A DNA stretch of 37,010 bases. Origin: Mycobacterium sp. NS-7484 (lineage in GTDB: Bacteria > Actinomycetota > Actinomycetes > Mycobacteriales > Mycobacteriaceae). Within the stretch, counting starts at the first letter, position 1. Each line of letters begins with the position of its first letter. The notes under the pieces are model-generated. The model had not been told where the DNA came from, did not search any database, and saw nothing but the letters and a program-made list of their open reading frames with translations. Positions 16,059 through 23,355 of the stretch are shown piece after piece. The position numbers and the translations under genes were made by a program. Location: assembly GCF_001953975.1 (NCBI RefSeq), contig NZ_MBEJ01000011.1:1-37010 (forward strand), in the 5' to 3' direction.

Positions 16059-17420
16059 ATGGAAGCTGCCGTTCGCTCGTATTTGACGGCCGGTGTCGCT
16101 TTGACCGGAGCGGCAGTCATCGCCGTCAGCCCGCTCGCACCCACCCCGACCGACATCCAGCTGCCCGCCGTGCCGATTTCGTCGGCCGCCGTGACACTGA
16201 ACGCCCTGACCAATCCGCTGGATGCGTGGGCCGAGACGCTGACGACTGCCGGCACCAACCTGCAATCGCTCGTCGAGCAGTTGGCGGCCGATCCGGCCCC
16301 GATCCTTCAGACCGTGATCAGCAATCAGGTCGGCAATGCGACCGTCGTCGCCGAGGCGATCCAGACTTACGGCACATTGCTCAACAGCACCTTGCAGTCG
16401 CTGCCCGAAGCCCTTCAAACCGCCGGCGACCTCATCGCCAAAGGCGAGATCGTCAAGGGCATGGACGGACTGACGAACGAATTGCTGCCGGCAATCGTGG
16501 GATTGATCGACCTGGGCAACAACACGTGGTCTGCGGTCAGCACGACGACGCAGAATATCCAGAACGTGATCGAGGCACTGCCGGATCTCGTCACGTCGGT
16601 CGCGCTGCCCGCGCTCTACCCCGTGCTTTCCGTGGTGAACGGATTGGCCGCCACTACCGAGGAAGTGGTGAAAGCAGTCAACGCGGGCGATCCCGAAGCC
16701 GTTGCCAACGCGGTCATCAACGCACCGGCGCACCTCACGAACGCATTCCTCAACGGCGAAGGCAAGATCCTCGGGTTCCTCCCTACCCCAGGCCTGTTGT
16801 CGCCGATCTCGGACTTCGGATTCCTCGGCAGCGGACCCATCGCCTCGGCGCTCGATCTGCCGAGGGCCATCGCGGACCTGCTCAAGCCGAACTCGCTGGC
16901 GCCCAAGGCAGAAACCAAATCCATCGTGTCGAGCACGTCAGCCGTCAGCGCGCTGAGCACTGGCACCTCCGCACGGACCGTCACGCTCAGCCTTCCGGCC
17001 GCCGGCGCGACGACCGATACGAAGGGCATCGCGGAAAGCTCCGCGACTGACACTGTGGCCACGGTTGACGACGCGGCAACCGACGCCGGGAAAGACACCG
17101 GTGCAGCAACCGATGACAGCACCGACACGACCACCGAACCGGCTGGGAGTGCCGATGATTCGTCCACGGTCGAGAAGTCGCGCGTCAAGGTCAGGACCAC
17201 GCCGAAAACCCTTCGCAACGACATCAGGGACGTCGCGAAGCGGATCAGCACGAAGTTCAGCCCGAACGCCGGTAAGAACGCCACCGACACCGGCTCCGCG
17301 GCGAGTGGTTCGAGCGCCGAGTCGAGCAGTGCAGGCAGTGCGGGCAGTTCGAGCACGGCCGGCAAGAAGCACACCAGCAGCAGCAAGTCCCACCGCAAGA
17401 GCCGCGCCAGCCACGACTGA
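16059..17420 (+). CDS. GjpA-type outer membrane porin family protein
   Basis: A 453-residue exported protein. The start MEAAVRSYLTAGVALTGAAVIAVSPLAPTPTDIQLPAV is a signal-like segment typical of mycobacterial proteins annotated as outer membrane porin GjpA, named after a Gordonia channel protein. Residues about 45-290 are moderately hydrophobic helical sequence with Asn- and Leu-rich repeats. The last 160 residues are low-complexity: Ser/Thr/Ala/Asp-rich (TDTTTEPAGSADDSS), a basic stretch (KSRVKVRTTPKTLRNDIRDVAKRI), then a Ser/Gly/Lys tail. ATG 16059 has a strong AAAGGAGAA; the upstream GTG at 15957 would lie before the predicted promoter. The porin function is inferred from the family name only. 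Confidence 0.7.
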   Translation: MEAAVRSYLTAGVALTGAAVIAVSPLAPTPTDIQLPAVPISSAAVTLNALTNPLDAWAETLTTAGTNLQSLVEQLAADPAPILQTVISNQVGNATVVAEAIQTYGTLLNSTLQSLPEALQTAGDLIAKGEIVKGMDGLTNELLPAIVGLIDLGNNTWSAVSTTTQNIQNVIEALPDLVTSVALPALYPVLSVVNGLAATTEEVVKAVNAGDPEAVANAVINAPAHLTNAFLNGEGKILGFLPTPGLLSPISDFGFLGSGPIASALDLPRAIADLLKPNSLAPKAETKSIVSSTSAVSALSTGTSARTVTLSLPAAGATTDTKGIAESSATDTVATVDDAATDAGKDTGAATDDSTDTTTEPAGSADDSSTVEKSRVKVRTTPKTLRNDIRDVAKRISTKFSPNAGKNATDTGSAASGSSAESSSAGSAGSSSTAGKKHTSSSKSHRKSRASHD

Positions 17421-17439
17421 GCGGTAGCAGGCGAAAGCC

Positions 17440-17469
17440 GTTGGGCCCCTTTGTCAAAAGGGGCCCAAC
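17440..17469. terminator. Strong bidirectional terminator hairpin
   Basis: GTTGGGCCCCTTT (17440-17452) and AAAGGGGCCCAAC (17457-17469) pair perfectly over 13 bp with a GTCA loop. It lies between the convergent porin-like gene and the metallo-beta-lactamase-fold gene, so it can serve both. Confidence 0.8.
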
Positions 17470-17474
17470 GTGCT

Positions 17475-18194
17475 TCATGGCACTGCGGCGAACGGGTCGG
17501 CGGCCGCACCGATGCGGGCGGCGGCCTCGGTGAGGATCGGCTCACCATGGCCGAATCCGGCCCGCTGCGCCCCGGTTTGGGCCAGTCGCGTCACCGATCG
17601 CGCCAGCTCCGACCGGTCGACGTTGAACACCCCGAGGATCACCTGGCCGTCGAACTCGGCAACCACGTCACCGGTCAACAGCGCATCGGCGGCCGGCAGA
17701 TAAAGCGCAATGCTGCCCGGGGTGTGACCGGGCACGCCGATCACCCGGGCACCGCCGGCGAAGTCCAGCACATCGCCATCGGCCACTACCCGATCCACCC
17801 GGCACGCGGGTCCGTGCGGCGGCACGTCGAAATCGGGTCGCAAGGCCCGCTCCGACTCGGTGAGTACCGGCAGCGGGCCCGTCTGCTCGCCGCGTACGTA
17901 GGGCGCGTCGGCTGCACCGGCGATGACTTCGACATCGGACCAGTCGGCGATTTCGGCCGCGGCGCCGCAGTGGTCCTCGTGAAAATGGGTGAGCACAATG
18001 CGTTTCACGTGGATGCGCCGCAGGCCGAGAACGGTGAGCGCATCGGCGATCAGGTCGGCACTGTCCGGCCAGCCGGTGTCGATCAGGGTGACGCCGTCGG
18101 GTTCGGTCCACAGATAACTGTTGAGGAGGTGGGCCTGACCGCCCGGGATGCGCAGGCGATACAACGAATCCGTCATCTGGAGTAGGTCAGGCAC
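17475..18194 (-). CDS. Metallo-beta-lactamase-fold hydrolase
   Basis: A 239-residue MBL-fold protein with the metal motif THFHEDHCG (His70, His72, Asp74, His75), a downstream GHTPGS (third His) and LLTGDVV (bridging Asp). The start NSYLWTEPDGVTLIDTG is typical of glyoxalase II-like hydrolases. The family hydrolyses many substrates, including thioesters, lactones and lactams, with two Zn ions; this one cannot be assigned. GTG 18194 is supported by a TAGCGT -10 ending 6 nt before it; ATG 18176 is the alternative. It is downstream of recR on the same strand but, with its own promoter, need not be co-transcribed. Confidence 0.85.
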   Translation of the reverse strand: MPDLLQMTDSLYRLRIPGGQAHLLNSYLWTEPDGVTLIDTGWPDSADLIADALTVLGLRRIHVKRIVLTHFHEDHCGAAAEIADWSDVEVIAGAADAPYVRGEQTGPLPVLTESERALRPDFDVPPHGPACRVDRVVADGDVLDFAGGARVIGVPGHTPGSIALYLPAADALLTGDVVAEFDGQVILGVFNVDRSELARSVTRLAQTGAQRAGFGHGEPILTEAAARIGAAADPFAAVP

Positions 18195-18200
18195 GGTTCG

Positions 18201-18206
18201 ACGCTA
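18201..18206 (-). promoter_or_regulatory. -10 element TAGCGT for a leaderless MBL-fold gene
   Basis: Read on the minus strand, TAGCGT ends 6 nt before GTG 18194. The same hexamer precedes ami1 and the FAD oxidoreductase gene at matching distances. Confidence 0.5.
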
Positions 18207-18227
18207 CCTGCCGCGGCGAGCTCGCGG

Positions 18228-18839
18228 TCAGGCCATCGCGCGGCGGCCGGCCAGCGCCCGGCCCAGGGTGAGCTCGTCGGCGAACTCAAGGTCACCGCCC
18301 ATCGGCAGTCCCGAGGCGATGCGGGTGACGGTCAGACCCGGGATGTCGCGCAGCATCCGGACCAGGTAGGTGGCGGTCGCCTCGCCCTCGGTGTTCGGAT
18401 CGGTGGCGATGATCACCTCGGCCACGTCGACGCCGTCGACGCGTTCACCGATGCGGTTGAGCAGTTCACGGATCCGCAGCTGATCGGGGCCGACACCCGA
18501 CAGCGGATCCAGCGCCCCGCCCAGCACGTGATAGCGGCCGCGGAACTCACGGGTGCGCTCGACGGCCTGCACGTCCTTGGGCTCCTCGACCACGCATACC
18601 AATGAGGCGTCGCGGCGCGGGTCCTTGCAGATGCGGCAACGTTCCTCGTCGGACACGTTGCCGCACACCGCGCAGAACGTGACGCCGTCGCGGATTCGGT
18701 TGAGCACCGCAGTCAACCGGTCGATGTCCGGCGGTTCGACGCTGAGCAGGTGAAACGCAATGCGCTGGGCGCTTTTGGGCCCGATCCCCGGCAGCTTGCC
18801 GAGTTCGTCGATCAGGTCCTGTACCGGACCTTCAAACAT
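18228..18839 (-). CDS. recR: Recombination protein RecR
   Basis: RecR works with RecO, and with RecF in some settings, to load RecA on gapped DNA. The 203 residues contain the N-terminal helix-hairpin-helix ([20 protein letters not shown], about 13-32), a four-Cys zinc finger ([16 protein letters not shown], about 56-71) and a Toprim domain ([15 protein letters not shown] through [15 protein letters not shown], about 79-175). The length is normal. The ATG at 18839 is 13 nt after ebfC ends, so the two form an ebfC-recR operon, as in many bacteria. Confidence 0.97.
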   Translation of the reverse strand: MFEGPVQDLIDELGKLPGIGPKSAQRIAFHLLSVEPPDIDRLTAVLNRIRDGVTFCAVCGNVSDEERCRICKDPRRDASLVCVVEEPKDVQAVERTREFRGRYHVLGGALDPLSGVGPDQLRIRELLNRIGERVDGVDVAEVIIATDPNTEGEATATYLVRMLRDIPGLTVTRIASGLPMGGDLEFADELTLGRALAGRRAMA

Positions 18840-18851
18840 TGCAGAACACTT

Positions 18852-19184
18852 CTAGAGCCCCGGGATCCCGAGGCCACCCATGCCACTGGCCAGCGGGCCC
18901 AACCGGCTCTGCGCCAGCGTGGTCACCTGATTGGACGCGTCGGCCAGGGCGCCGACGATCAGATCCTGCAGGGTCTCGGGATCGGACGGATCGATCACCT
19001 TGGGATCGATGGCGACGGCCACCACCTCGCCACTGCCCTTGACCGTGACCTGCACCAGGCCGCCACCGGCCTGGCCGTGCACCTCGGAGTTGGCCAGCGC
19101 CTCCTGCGCCTCCATGAGCTGCTGTTGTACCTGCTGCGCCTGCGCCAGCAGGGCCGACATATCGGGCGTGCCTCCGGGTTGCAT
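18852..19184 (-). CDS. ebfC: YbaB/EbfC-family nucleoid-associated protein
   Basis: A 110-residue protein of the YbaB/EbfC family (M. tuberculosis Rv3716c homologue). These proteins form tweezer-shaped dimers that bind DNA with little sequence preference and may influence recombination and repair. Visible are the N-terminal helix [24 protein letters not shown], the strand [23 protein letters not shown] and the C-terminal helix [16 protein letters not shown], ending in a Gly-rich tail (MGGLGIPGL). The ATG at 19184 has AAGGGGA upstream. The longer upstream frame is non-coding. It is transcribed ahead of recR and divergent from ami1. Confidence 0.93.
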   Translation of the reverse strand: MQPGGTPDMSALLAQAQQVQQQLMEAQEALANSEVHGQAGGGLVQVTVKGSGEVVAVAIDPKVIDPSDPETLQDLIVGALADASNQVTTLAQSRLGPLASGMGGLGIPGL

Positions 19185-19283
19185 GACTGGTCCCCTTGCC
19201 GTGTTGGTTGCGTCTTGGTCTCGACTTGGTTGCTCTCGCCTGTCGGCGGCGGTTCGGACCTTCAGCCTAGTCGGCGCGCGGGC

Positions 19284-19289
19284 TAGCGT
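19284..19289 (+). promoter_or_regulatory. -10 element TAGCGT for leaderless ami1
   Basis: TAGCGT ends 7 nt before GTG 19297, and there is no Shine-Dalgarno sequence. It shares the 112-bp divergent spacer with ebfC. Confidence 0.55.
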
Positions 19290-19296
19290 GGCGCCC

Positions 19297-20052
19297 GTGC
19301 GAGTCCCAGCCTGCGTGCGTGTCGGCGCCTCACTGGTCAGCAGCGTGTTCATCGCTGCAGCCGTCGTCGTCGCCCCACCCGCCAACGCCGCTCCGTCCAA
19401 CATCGCCGGCATGATCGTGTTCCTCGACCCGGGCCACAACGGCGCCAACGACAGCTCGATCAGCCGGCAGGTGCCCACCGGACGTGGCGGCACCAAGGAC
19501 TGCCAGGCCAGCGGCACCTCCACCGCCGACGGATTCCCCGAACACACCTTCACCTGGGACACCACTCTGCGGGTCCGCGCCCTCCTCACGCAGATGGGCG
19601 TACGCACGGCGATGTCGCGCGGCAACGACAACGCGTTGGGCCCGTGCGTCGACGAACGTGCCTCGATGGCCAACGCGCTGCGGCCGAATGCGATCGTGTC
19701 CATCCACGCCGACGGCGGCCCGGCCAACGGCCGCGGTTTCCACGTCCTCTACTCGTCGCCCCCGCTGAACAACGTCCAGGCCGGGCCGTCGGTGCAGTTC
19801 GCCCAGACGATGCGGGACCAGCTGTCGGCGTCGGGCATCCCACCGGCCACCTACATCGGATCCGGTGGTCTGGATGCCCGCTCGGACATCGCCGGGCTCA
19901 ACCTGGCGCAGTTCCCGTCAATCCTCGTGGAGTGCGGCAACATGAAGAACCCGGTCGACTCGTCGCTGATGAAGACGCCGGAAGGCCGGCAGAAGTACGC
20001 CGAGGCCATCGTCCGCGGTGTCGCGGCCTACCTGGGGAGCCAGGCGCGTTAA
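19297..20052 (+). CDS. ami1: N-acetylmuramoyl-L-alanine amidase (Ami1/Rv3717 type)
   Basis: A secreted zinc amidase that cuts the bond between N-acetylmuramate and the peptide stem and helps daughter-cell separation. The 251 residues begin with a signal peptide (about 1-32, ending PPANAA). The Amidase_3 domain follows, with zinc ligands His47 (DPGHNG), Glu82 (PEHTF) and His137 (IHADGG), and catalytic Glu212 (VECGNMKN). Cys69 and Cys117 could form a disulfide. As in Rv3717 there is no cell-wall-binding repeat. GTG 19297 is chosen from the -10 spacing and the signal peptide; GTG 19288 lies inside that -10. Its TAA stop overlaps the stop of the convergent SRPBCC gene. Confidence 0.92.
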   Translation: MRVPACVRVGASLVSSVFIAAAVVVAPPANAAPSNIAGMIVFLDPGHNGANDSSISRQVPTGRGGTKDCQASGTSTADGFPEHTFTWDTTLRVRALLTQMGVRTAMSRGNDNALGPCVDERASMANALRPNAIVSIHADGGPANGRGFHVLYSSPPLNNVQAGPSVQFAQTMRDQLSASGIPPATYIGSGGLDARSDIAGLNLAQFPSILVECGNMKNPVDSSLMKTPEGRQKYAEAIVRGVAAYLGSQAR

Positions 20053-20489
20053 GCGCCTTCGACTTCCTTCTTCAGATTGGCCAGCACCTCGTCCTGGATC
20101 TTGCGCAGACCCAGCGGGGCGAAGGTCTTCTCGAAGAACCCCTTGATGCCCCCGGCGCCGGTCCAACTGGTCTTCAGGTTGACCGATGATCCAGCGCCGG
20201 CGGGTGCGACGGTCCAGTTGGTCACCAGGCTGGAGTTGGCGTCCTTTTCGATCACGGTGTGTCCGGCCACATCCACCCAAGCCTTGATGTCACGGACCCG
20301 GGACTCGGTGGCCTGAAGCTTCCAGCTGGCCACGGTGCCTGCGCCTTGACCTCCCTCAAGCACCTGGTAGTCGCGGTAATGGGAGGAGAGGATCTTCGGG
20401 CGCACGGTCTGATAGTCCGCGATCGCGGCGAACACAGCGGCCGGCTCGGCGTTGATCAGAACCGTGCTGACCGCACTGACCTGTCCCAT
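20049..20489 (-). CDS. SRPBCC-family lipid/ligand-binding protein
   Basis: A 146-residue START/polyketide-cyclase-like (SRPBCC) protein, homologous in position and length to M. tuberculosis Rv3718c. Features are VSTVLINAEPAAVFAAIADYQTVRPKIL at the start, a run of beta strands (TVASWKLQA, DIKAWVDVAGHTVIEKDA, SSLVTNWTVAP) and the long C-terminal helix FFEKTFAPLGLRKIQDEVLANLKKEVE that closes the ligand cavity. The ATG at 20489 has GAAGGAG 8 nt upstream. The ligand is unknown. It is divergent from the lipid-modifying gene pair, which makes a lipid-related role possible. Confidence 0.85.
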   Translation of the reverse strand: MGQVSAVSTVLINAEPAAVFAAIADYQTVRPKILSSHYRDYQVLEGGQGAGTVASWKLQATESRVRDIKAWVDVAGHTVIEKDANSSLVTNWTVAPAGAGSSVNLKTSWTGAGGIKGFFEKTFAPLGLRKIQDEVLANLKKEVEGA

Positions 20490-20542
20490 GGCTGAAACTC
20501 CTTCAACTCGTGTCTGCGGTCGCATTGGTGGCAACCTCCGAC

Positions 20543-20548
20543 TAGCGT
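20543..20548 (+). promoter_or_regulatory. -10 element TAGCGT for a leaderless oxidoreductase gene
   Basis: TAGCGT ends 6 nt before GTG 20555. An overlapping GTATAT is an alternative -10, but it would put the start inside the gene. Confidence 0.45.
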
Positions 20549-20554
20549 ATATGT

Positions 20555-21946
20555 GTGTCTGTTGTTACGACTGACGCACAGGCTGCCCACGCCGCAGGTG
20601 TACAGCGGCTCCTGGACAGTTACCGCGCCATACCTCCCAATTCGACGGTGCGGCTTGCCAAGCCGACGTCGAACCTGTTCCGCGCCCGAGATCGCAGCAA
20701 TACCAAGGGTCTCGACGTCTCGGGGCTGACCAACGTGATCGGCGTCGACGCCGGGTCTCGCACCGACGACGTGGCCGGGATGTGCACGTACGAGGACCTG
20801 GTGGCTGCGACACTGCCGCACGGTCTGGCCCCACTGGTGGTGCCGCAGCTCAAGACCATCACGCTCGGCGGCGCGGTCACCGGTCTCGGTATCGAGTCGA
20901 CGTCGTTCCGCAACGGTCTGCCGCACGAGTCGGTGCTGGAGATGGACATCCTCACCGGCGCAGGCGAGATCGTCACCGCATCACCCGATCAGCACGCCGA
21001 TCTGTTCCGGACGTTCCCCAATTCCTATGGCACCCTTGGCTATTCGACGCGGCTGCGGATCGAGCTGGAGCCGGTCGCGCCGTTTGTCGCCTTGCGCCAC
21101 CTACGATTCCACTCGCTGTCCGAGCTGATCGCGGCCATGGACCGGATCATCGAGACCGGCGGACTCGACGGCGACCCGGTCGACTACCTCGACGGTGTGG
21201 TGTTCAGCGCCGACGAGAGCTACCTGTGCGTCGGTTTCAAGACCACGACGCCCGGCCCGGTCAGCGATTACACCGGTCAGGACATCTACTACCGTTCGAT
21301 CCAGCATGCACACGGCGAAAAGCACGATCGCCTGACCATTCACGACTACCTGTGGCGTTGGGACACCGACTGGTTCTGGTGCTCCCGGGCCTTCGGTGCG
21401 CAGAATCCCGCCATCCGGCGGTTCTGGCCACGCCGGCTGCGGCGCAGCAGTTTCTATTGGAAGCTGGTCGGCTACGACCAGCGATTCAACATCGCCGACC
21501 GGATCGAGAAGCGTCACGGCCGCCCGCCGCGCGAGCGGGTGGTTCAGGACATCGAGGTGCCCTTGGAGCGTTGCGAGGCGTTCCTTTCCTGGTTCCTGGA
21601 AAGCGTACCGATCGAACCGATCTGGCTGTGCCCCCTTCGCTTACGCGCAGACGACCGTAATCGAGCCGGCTGGCCCCTGTATCCTCTGCGTCCCCATCAC
21701 ACCTACGTCAACGTCGGCTTCTGGTCCTCGGTACCGGTTGGTCCCGAGGAGGGCCACACCAACAAGCTGATCGAGGCCAAGGTCAGTGAGCTCGACGGAC
21801 ACAAATCGTTGTATTCCGATTCCTTCTATGCGCGTGAGGATTTCGACGAGCTGTACGGCGGCGAGACGTACCAGACCGTCAAGAAATCCTACGACCCCGA
21901 TTCCCGCCTGTTTGACCTGTATTCGAAAGCCGTCTTGCGCCGATGA
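20555..21946 (+). CDS. FAD-binding oxidoreductase (TmsA/Rv3719-like)
   Basis: A 463-residue FAD-dependent protein of the VAO/PCMH type, related to DHCR24-like reductases. The FAD domain covers about 25-195: VGVDAGSRTDDVAGMCTYEDLVAATLPHGLAPLVVPQLKTITLGGAVTGLGIES, then FPNSYGTLGYSTRLRI. The C-terminal part is Trp- and Arg-rich. It sits directly before an SAM-dependent cyclopropane-synthase-like gene. In actinomycetes such a pair (BfaA/BfaB or TmsA/TmsB) makes 10-methyl-branched tuberculostearic acid: the methyltransferase forms the 10-methylene group and the flavoprotein reduces it. M. tuberculosis has two such pairs (Rv0447c/Rv0449c and Rv3719/Rv3720); position makes this the Rv3719 type, whose exact product is less clear. 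Confidence 0.85.
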   Translation: MSVVTTDAQAAHAAGVQRLLDSYRAIPPNSTVRLAKPTSNLFRARDRSNTKGLDVSGLTNVIGVDAGSRTDDVAGMCTYEDLVAATLPHGLAPLVVPQLKTITLGGAVTGLGIESTSFRNGLPHESVLEMDILTGAGEIVTASPDQHADLFRTFPNSYGTLGYSTRLRIELEPVAPFVALRHLRFHSLSELIAAMDRIIETGGLDGDPVDYLDGVVFSADESYLCVGFKTTTPGPVSDYTGQDIYYRSIQHAHGEKHDRLTIHDYLWRWDTDWFWCSRAFGAQNPAIRRFWPRRLRRSSFYWKLVGYDQRFNIADRIEKRHGRPPRERVVQDIEVPLERCEAFLSWFLESVPIEPIWLCPLRLRADDRNRAGWPLYPLRPHHTYVNVGFWSSVPVGPEEGHTNKLIEAKVSELDGHKSLYSDSFYAREDFDELYGGETYQTVKKSYDPDSRLFDLYSKAVLRR

Positions 21947-21959
21947 ACGGAGAACAGCG

Positions 21960-23273
21960 ATGACCACCTTCAAAGAACATTCGACACACACAACCGATCA
22001 CCGACTCAACCTGGCCGAGATCCTGGAGATTTTCGCCTCGGGCTCGGTACCGCTGAAATTCACTGCGTACGACGGCAGTTCGGCGGGCCCGGAAAACGCC
22101 ACACTGGGCCTGGACCTCAAGACCCCGCGCGGCACCACATATCTCGCCACCGCGCCCGGTGACCTGGGGCTGGCCCGCGCCTACGTGTCCGGCGATCTGG
22201 AACCGCACGGGGTGCACCCGGGTGACCCGTACCCGCTGCTGTGCGCGCTGGCCGACAAGATGGCGTTCAAACGTCCACCGGCCCGCGTGCTGGCCAACAT
22301 CGTCCGGTCGATCGGCATCGAACACCTCAAGCCCATCGCACCGCCCCCACAGGAGGCACTGCCGCGCTGGCGCCGGATGATGGAAGGCTTGCGGCACAGC
22401 AAGTCCCGTGACGCCGAGGCTATCCATCACCACTACGACGTCTCCAACACCTTCTACGAATGGGTGCTCGGGCCGTCGATGACCTACACCTGCGCGTGCT
22501 ATCCGGATGCGGACGCCAGCCTGGAAACCGCCCAGGACAACAAGTACCGGCTGGTGTTCGAGAAGCTGCGGCTGCAGCCCGGCGACCGACTGCTCGACGT
22601 CGGTTGCGGCTGGGGCGGCATGGTGCGCTACGCGGCCCGCCATGGGGTCAAGGCACTCGGGGTGACGCTGTCGGCAGAACAGGCTCGGTGGGCACAGGAT
22701 GCCATCGCCTCCGAGGGCCTGGGCGACCTGGCCGAGGTACGCCACGGCGACTACCGCGATATCACCGAGACCGGGTTCGACGCCGTGTCCTCGATCGGCC
22801 TGACCGAGCACATCGGCGTGCACAACTACCCGTCGTATTTCGGTTTCCTCAAGTCGAAGATGCGTCCCGGCGCCCTGCTGCTCAACCACTGCATCACCCG
22901 CCACGACAACCGGTCCGGCGCGGCCGCAGGTGGATTCATCGATCGCTACGTGTTTCCCGACGGAGAGTTGACCGGCTCCGGACGCATCATCACCGAGGTG
23001 CAGGACGTGGGCCTGGAGGTGCTGCACGAGGAGAACCTGCGCAACCACTACGCGATGACACTGCGCGACTGGTGCGCGAACCTGGTCGAGCACTGGGACT
23101 CCGCCGTCGCCGAGGTCGGCCTGCCCACCGCGAAGGTGTGGGGTCTGTACATGGCCGGCTCACGGCTGGGCTTCGAGACCAATGTGGTTCAGCTGCACCA
23201 GGTCCTGGCCGTCAAACTCGACGATCGCGGCAACGACGGCGGGCTGCCGCTGCGGCCGTGGTGGATGCCCTAG
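21960..23273 (+). CDS. SAM-dependent fatty-acid methyltransferase (cyclopropane-synthase family, Rv3720-like)
   Basis: A 437-residue member of the CFA synthase/UfaA family. An N-terminal domain (about 1-140) is followed by the methyltransferase core: HHHYDVSNTFYEWVLGPSMTYTCACYPDADASLETAQDNKYRLV (about 160-205), the SAM motif LLDVGCGWGGMVRYAA, and LTEHIGVHNYPSYF near 285. It probably methylates the double bond of an oleoyl chain in a phospholipid, with the upstream flavoprotein completing a methyl branch. ATG 21960 has GGAGAAC upstream and is 13 nt after the flavoprotein stop, clearly an operon. Cyclopropane or methylene products are alternatives; sequence alone does not decide. Confidence 0.88.
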   Translation: MTTFKEHSTHTTDHRLNLAEILEIFASGSVPLKFTAYDGSSAGPENATLGLDLKTPRGTTYLATAPGDLGLARAYVSGDLEPHGVHPGDPYPLLCALADKMAFKRPPARVLANIVRSIGIEHLKPIAPPPQEALPRWRRMMEGLRHSKSRDAEAIHHHYDVSNTFYEWVLGPSMTYTCACYPDADASLETAQDNKYRLVFEKLRLQPGDRLLDVGCGWGGMVRYAARHGVKALGVTLSAEQARWAQDAIASEGLGDLAEVRHGDYRDITETGFDAVSSIGLTEHIGVHNYPSYFGFLKSKMRPGALLLNHCITRHDNRSGAAAGGFIDRYVFPDGELTGSGRIITEVQDVGLEVLHEENLRNHYAMTLRDWCANLVEHWDSAVAEVGLPTAKVWGLYMAGSRLGFETNVVQLHQVLAVKLDDRGNDGGLPLRPWWMP

Positions 23274-23283
23274 GTAATAGCGT

Positions 23284-23328
23284 TATGCCGCGGGTTGCGG
23301 TCAGCATCAAGCAGCAGCCCGCGGCATA
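23284..23328. terminator. Bidirectional hairpin between convergent genes
   Basis: TATGCCGCGGGTTGC (23284-23298) and GCAGCCCGCGGCATA (23314-23328) pair at 14 of 15 positions plus one G-U, with a 15-nt loop. It separates the methyltransferase gene and convergent dnaX. Confidence 0.7.
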
Positions 23329-23355
23329 GTGAGGCCATACTCGGCCCAAGCCCAA

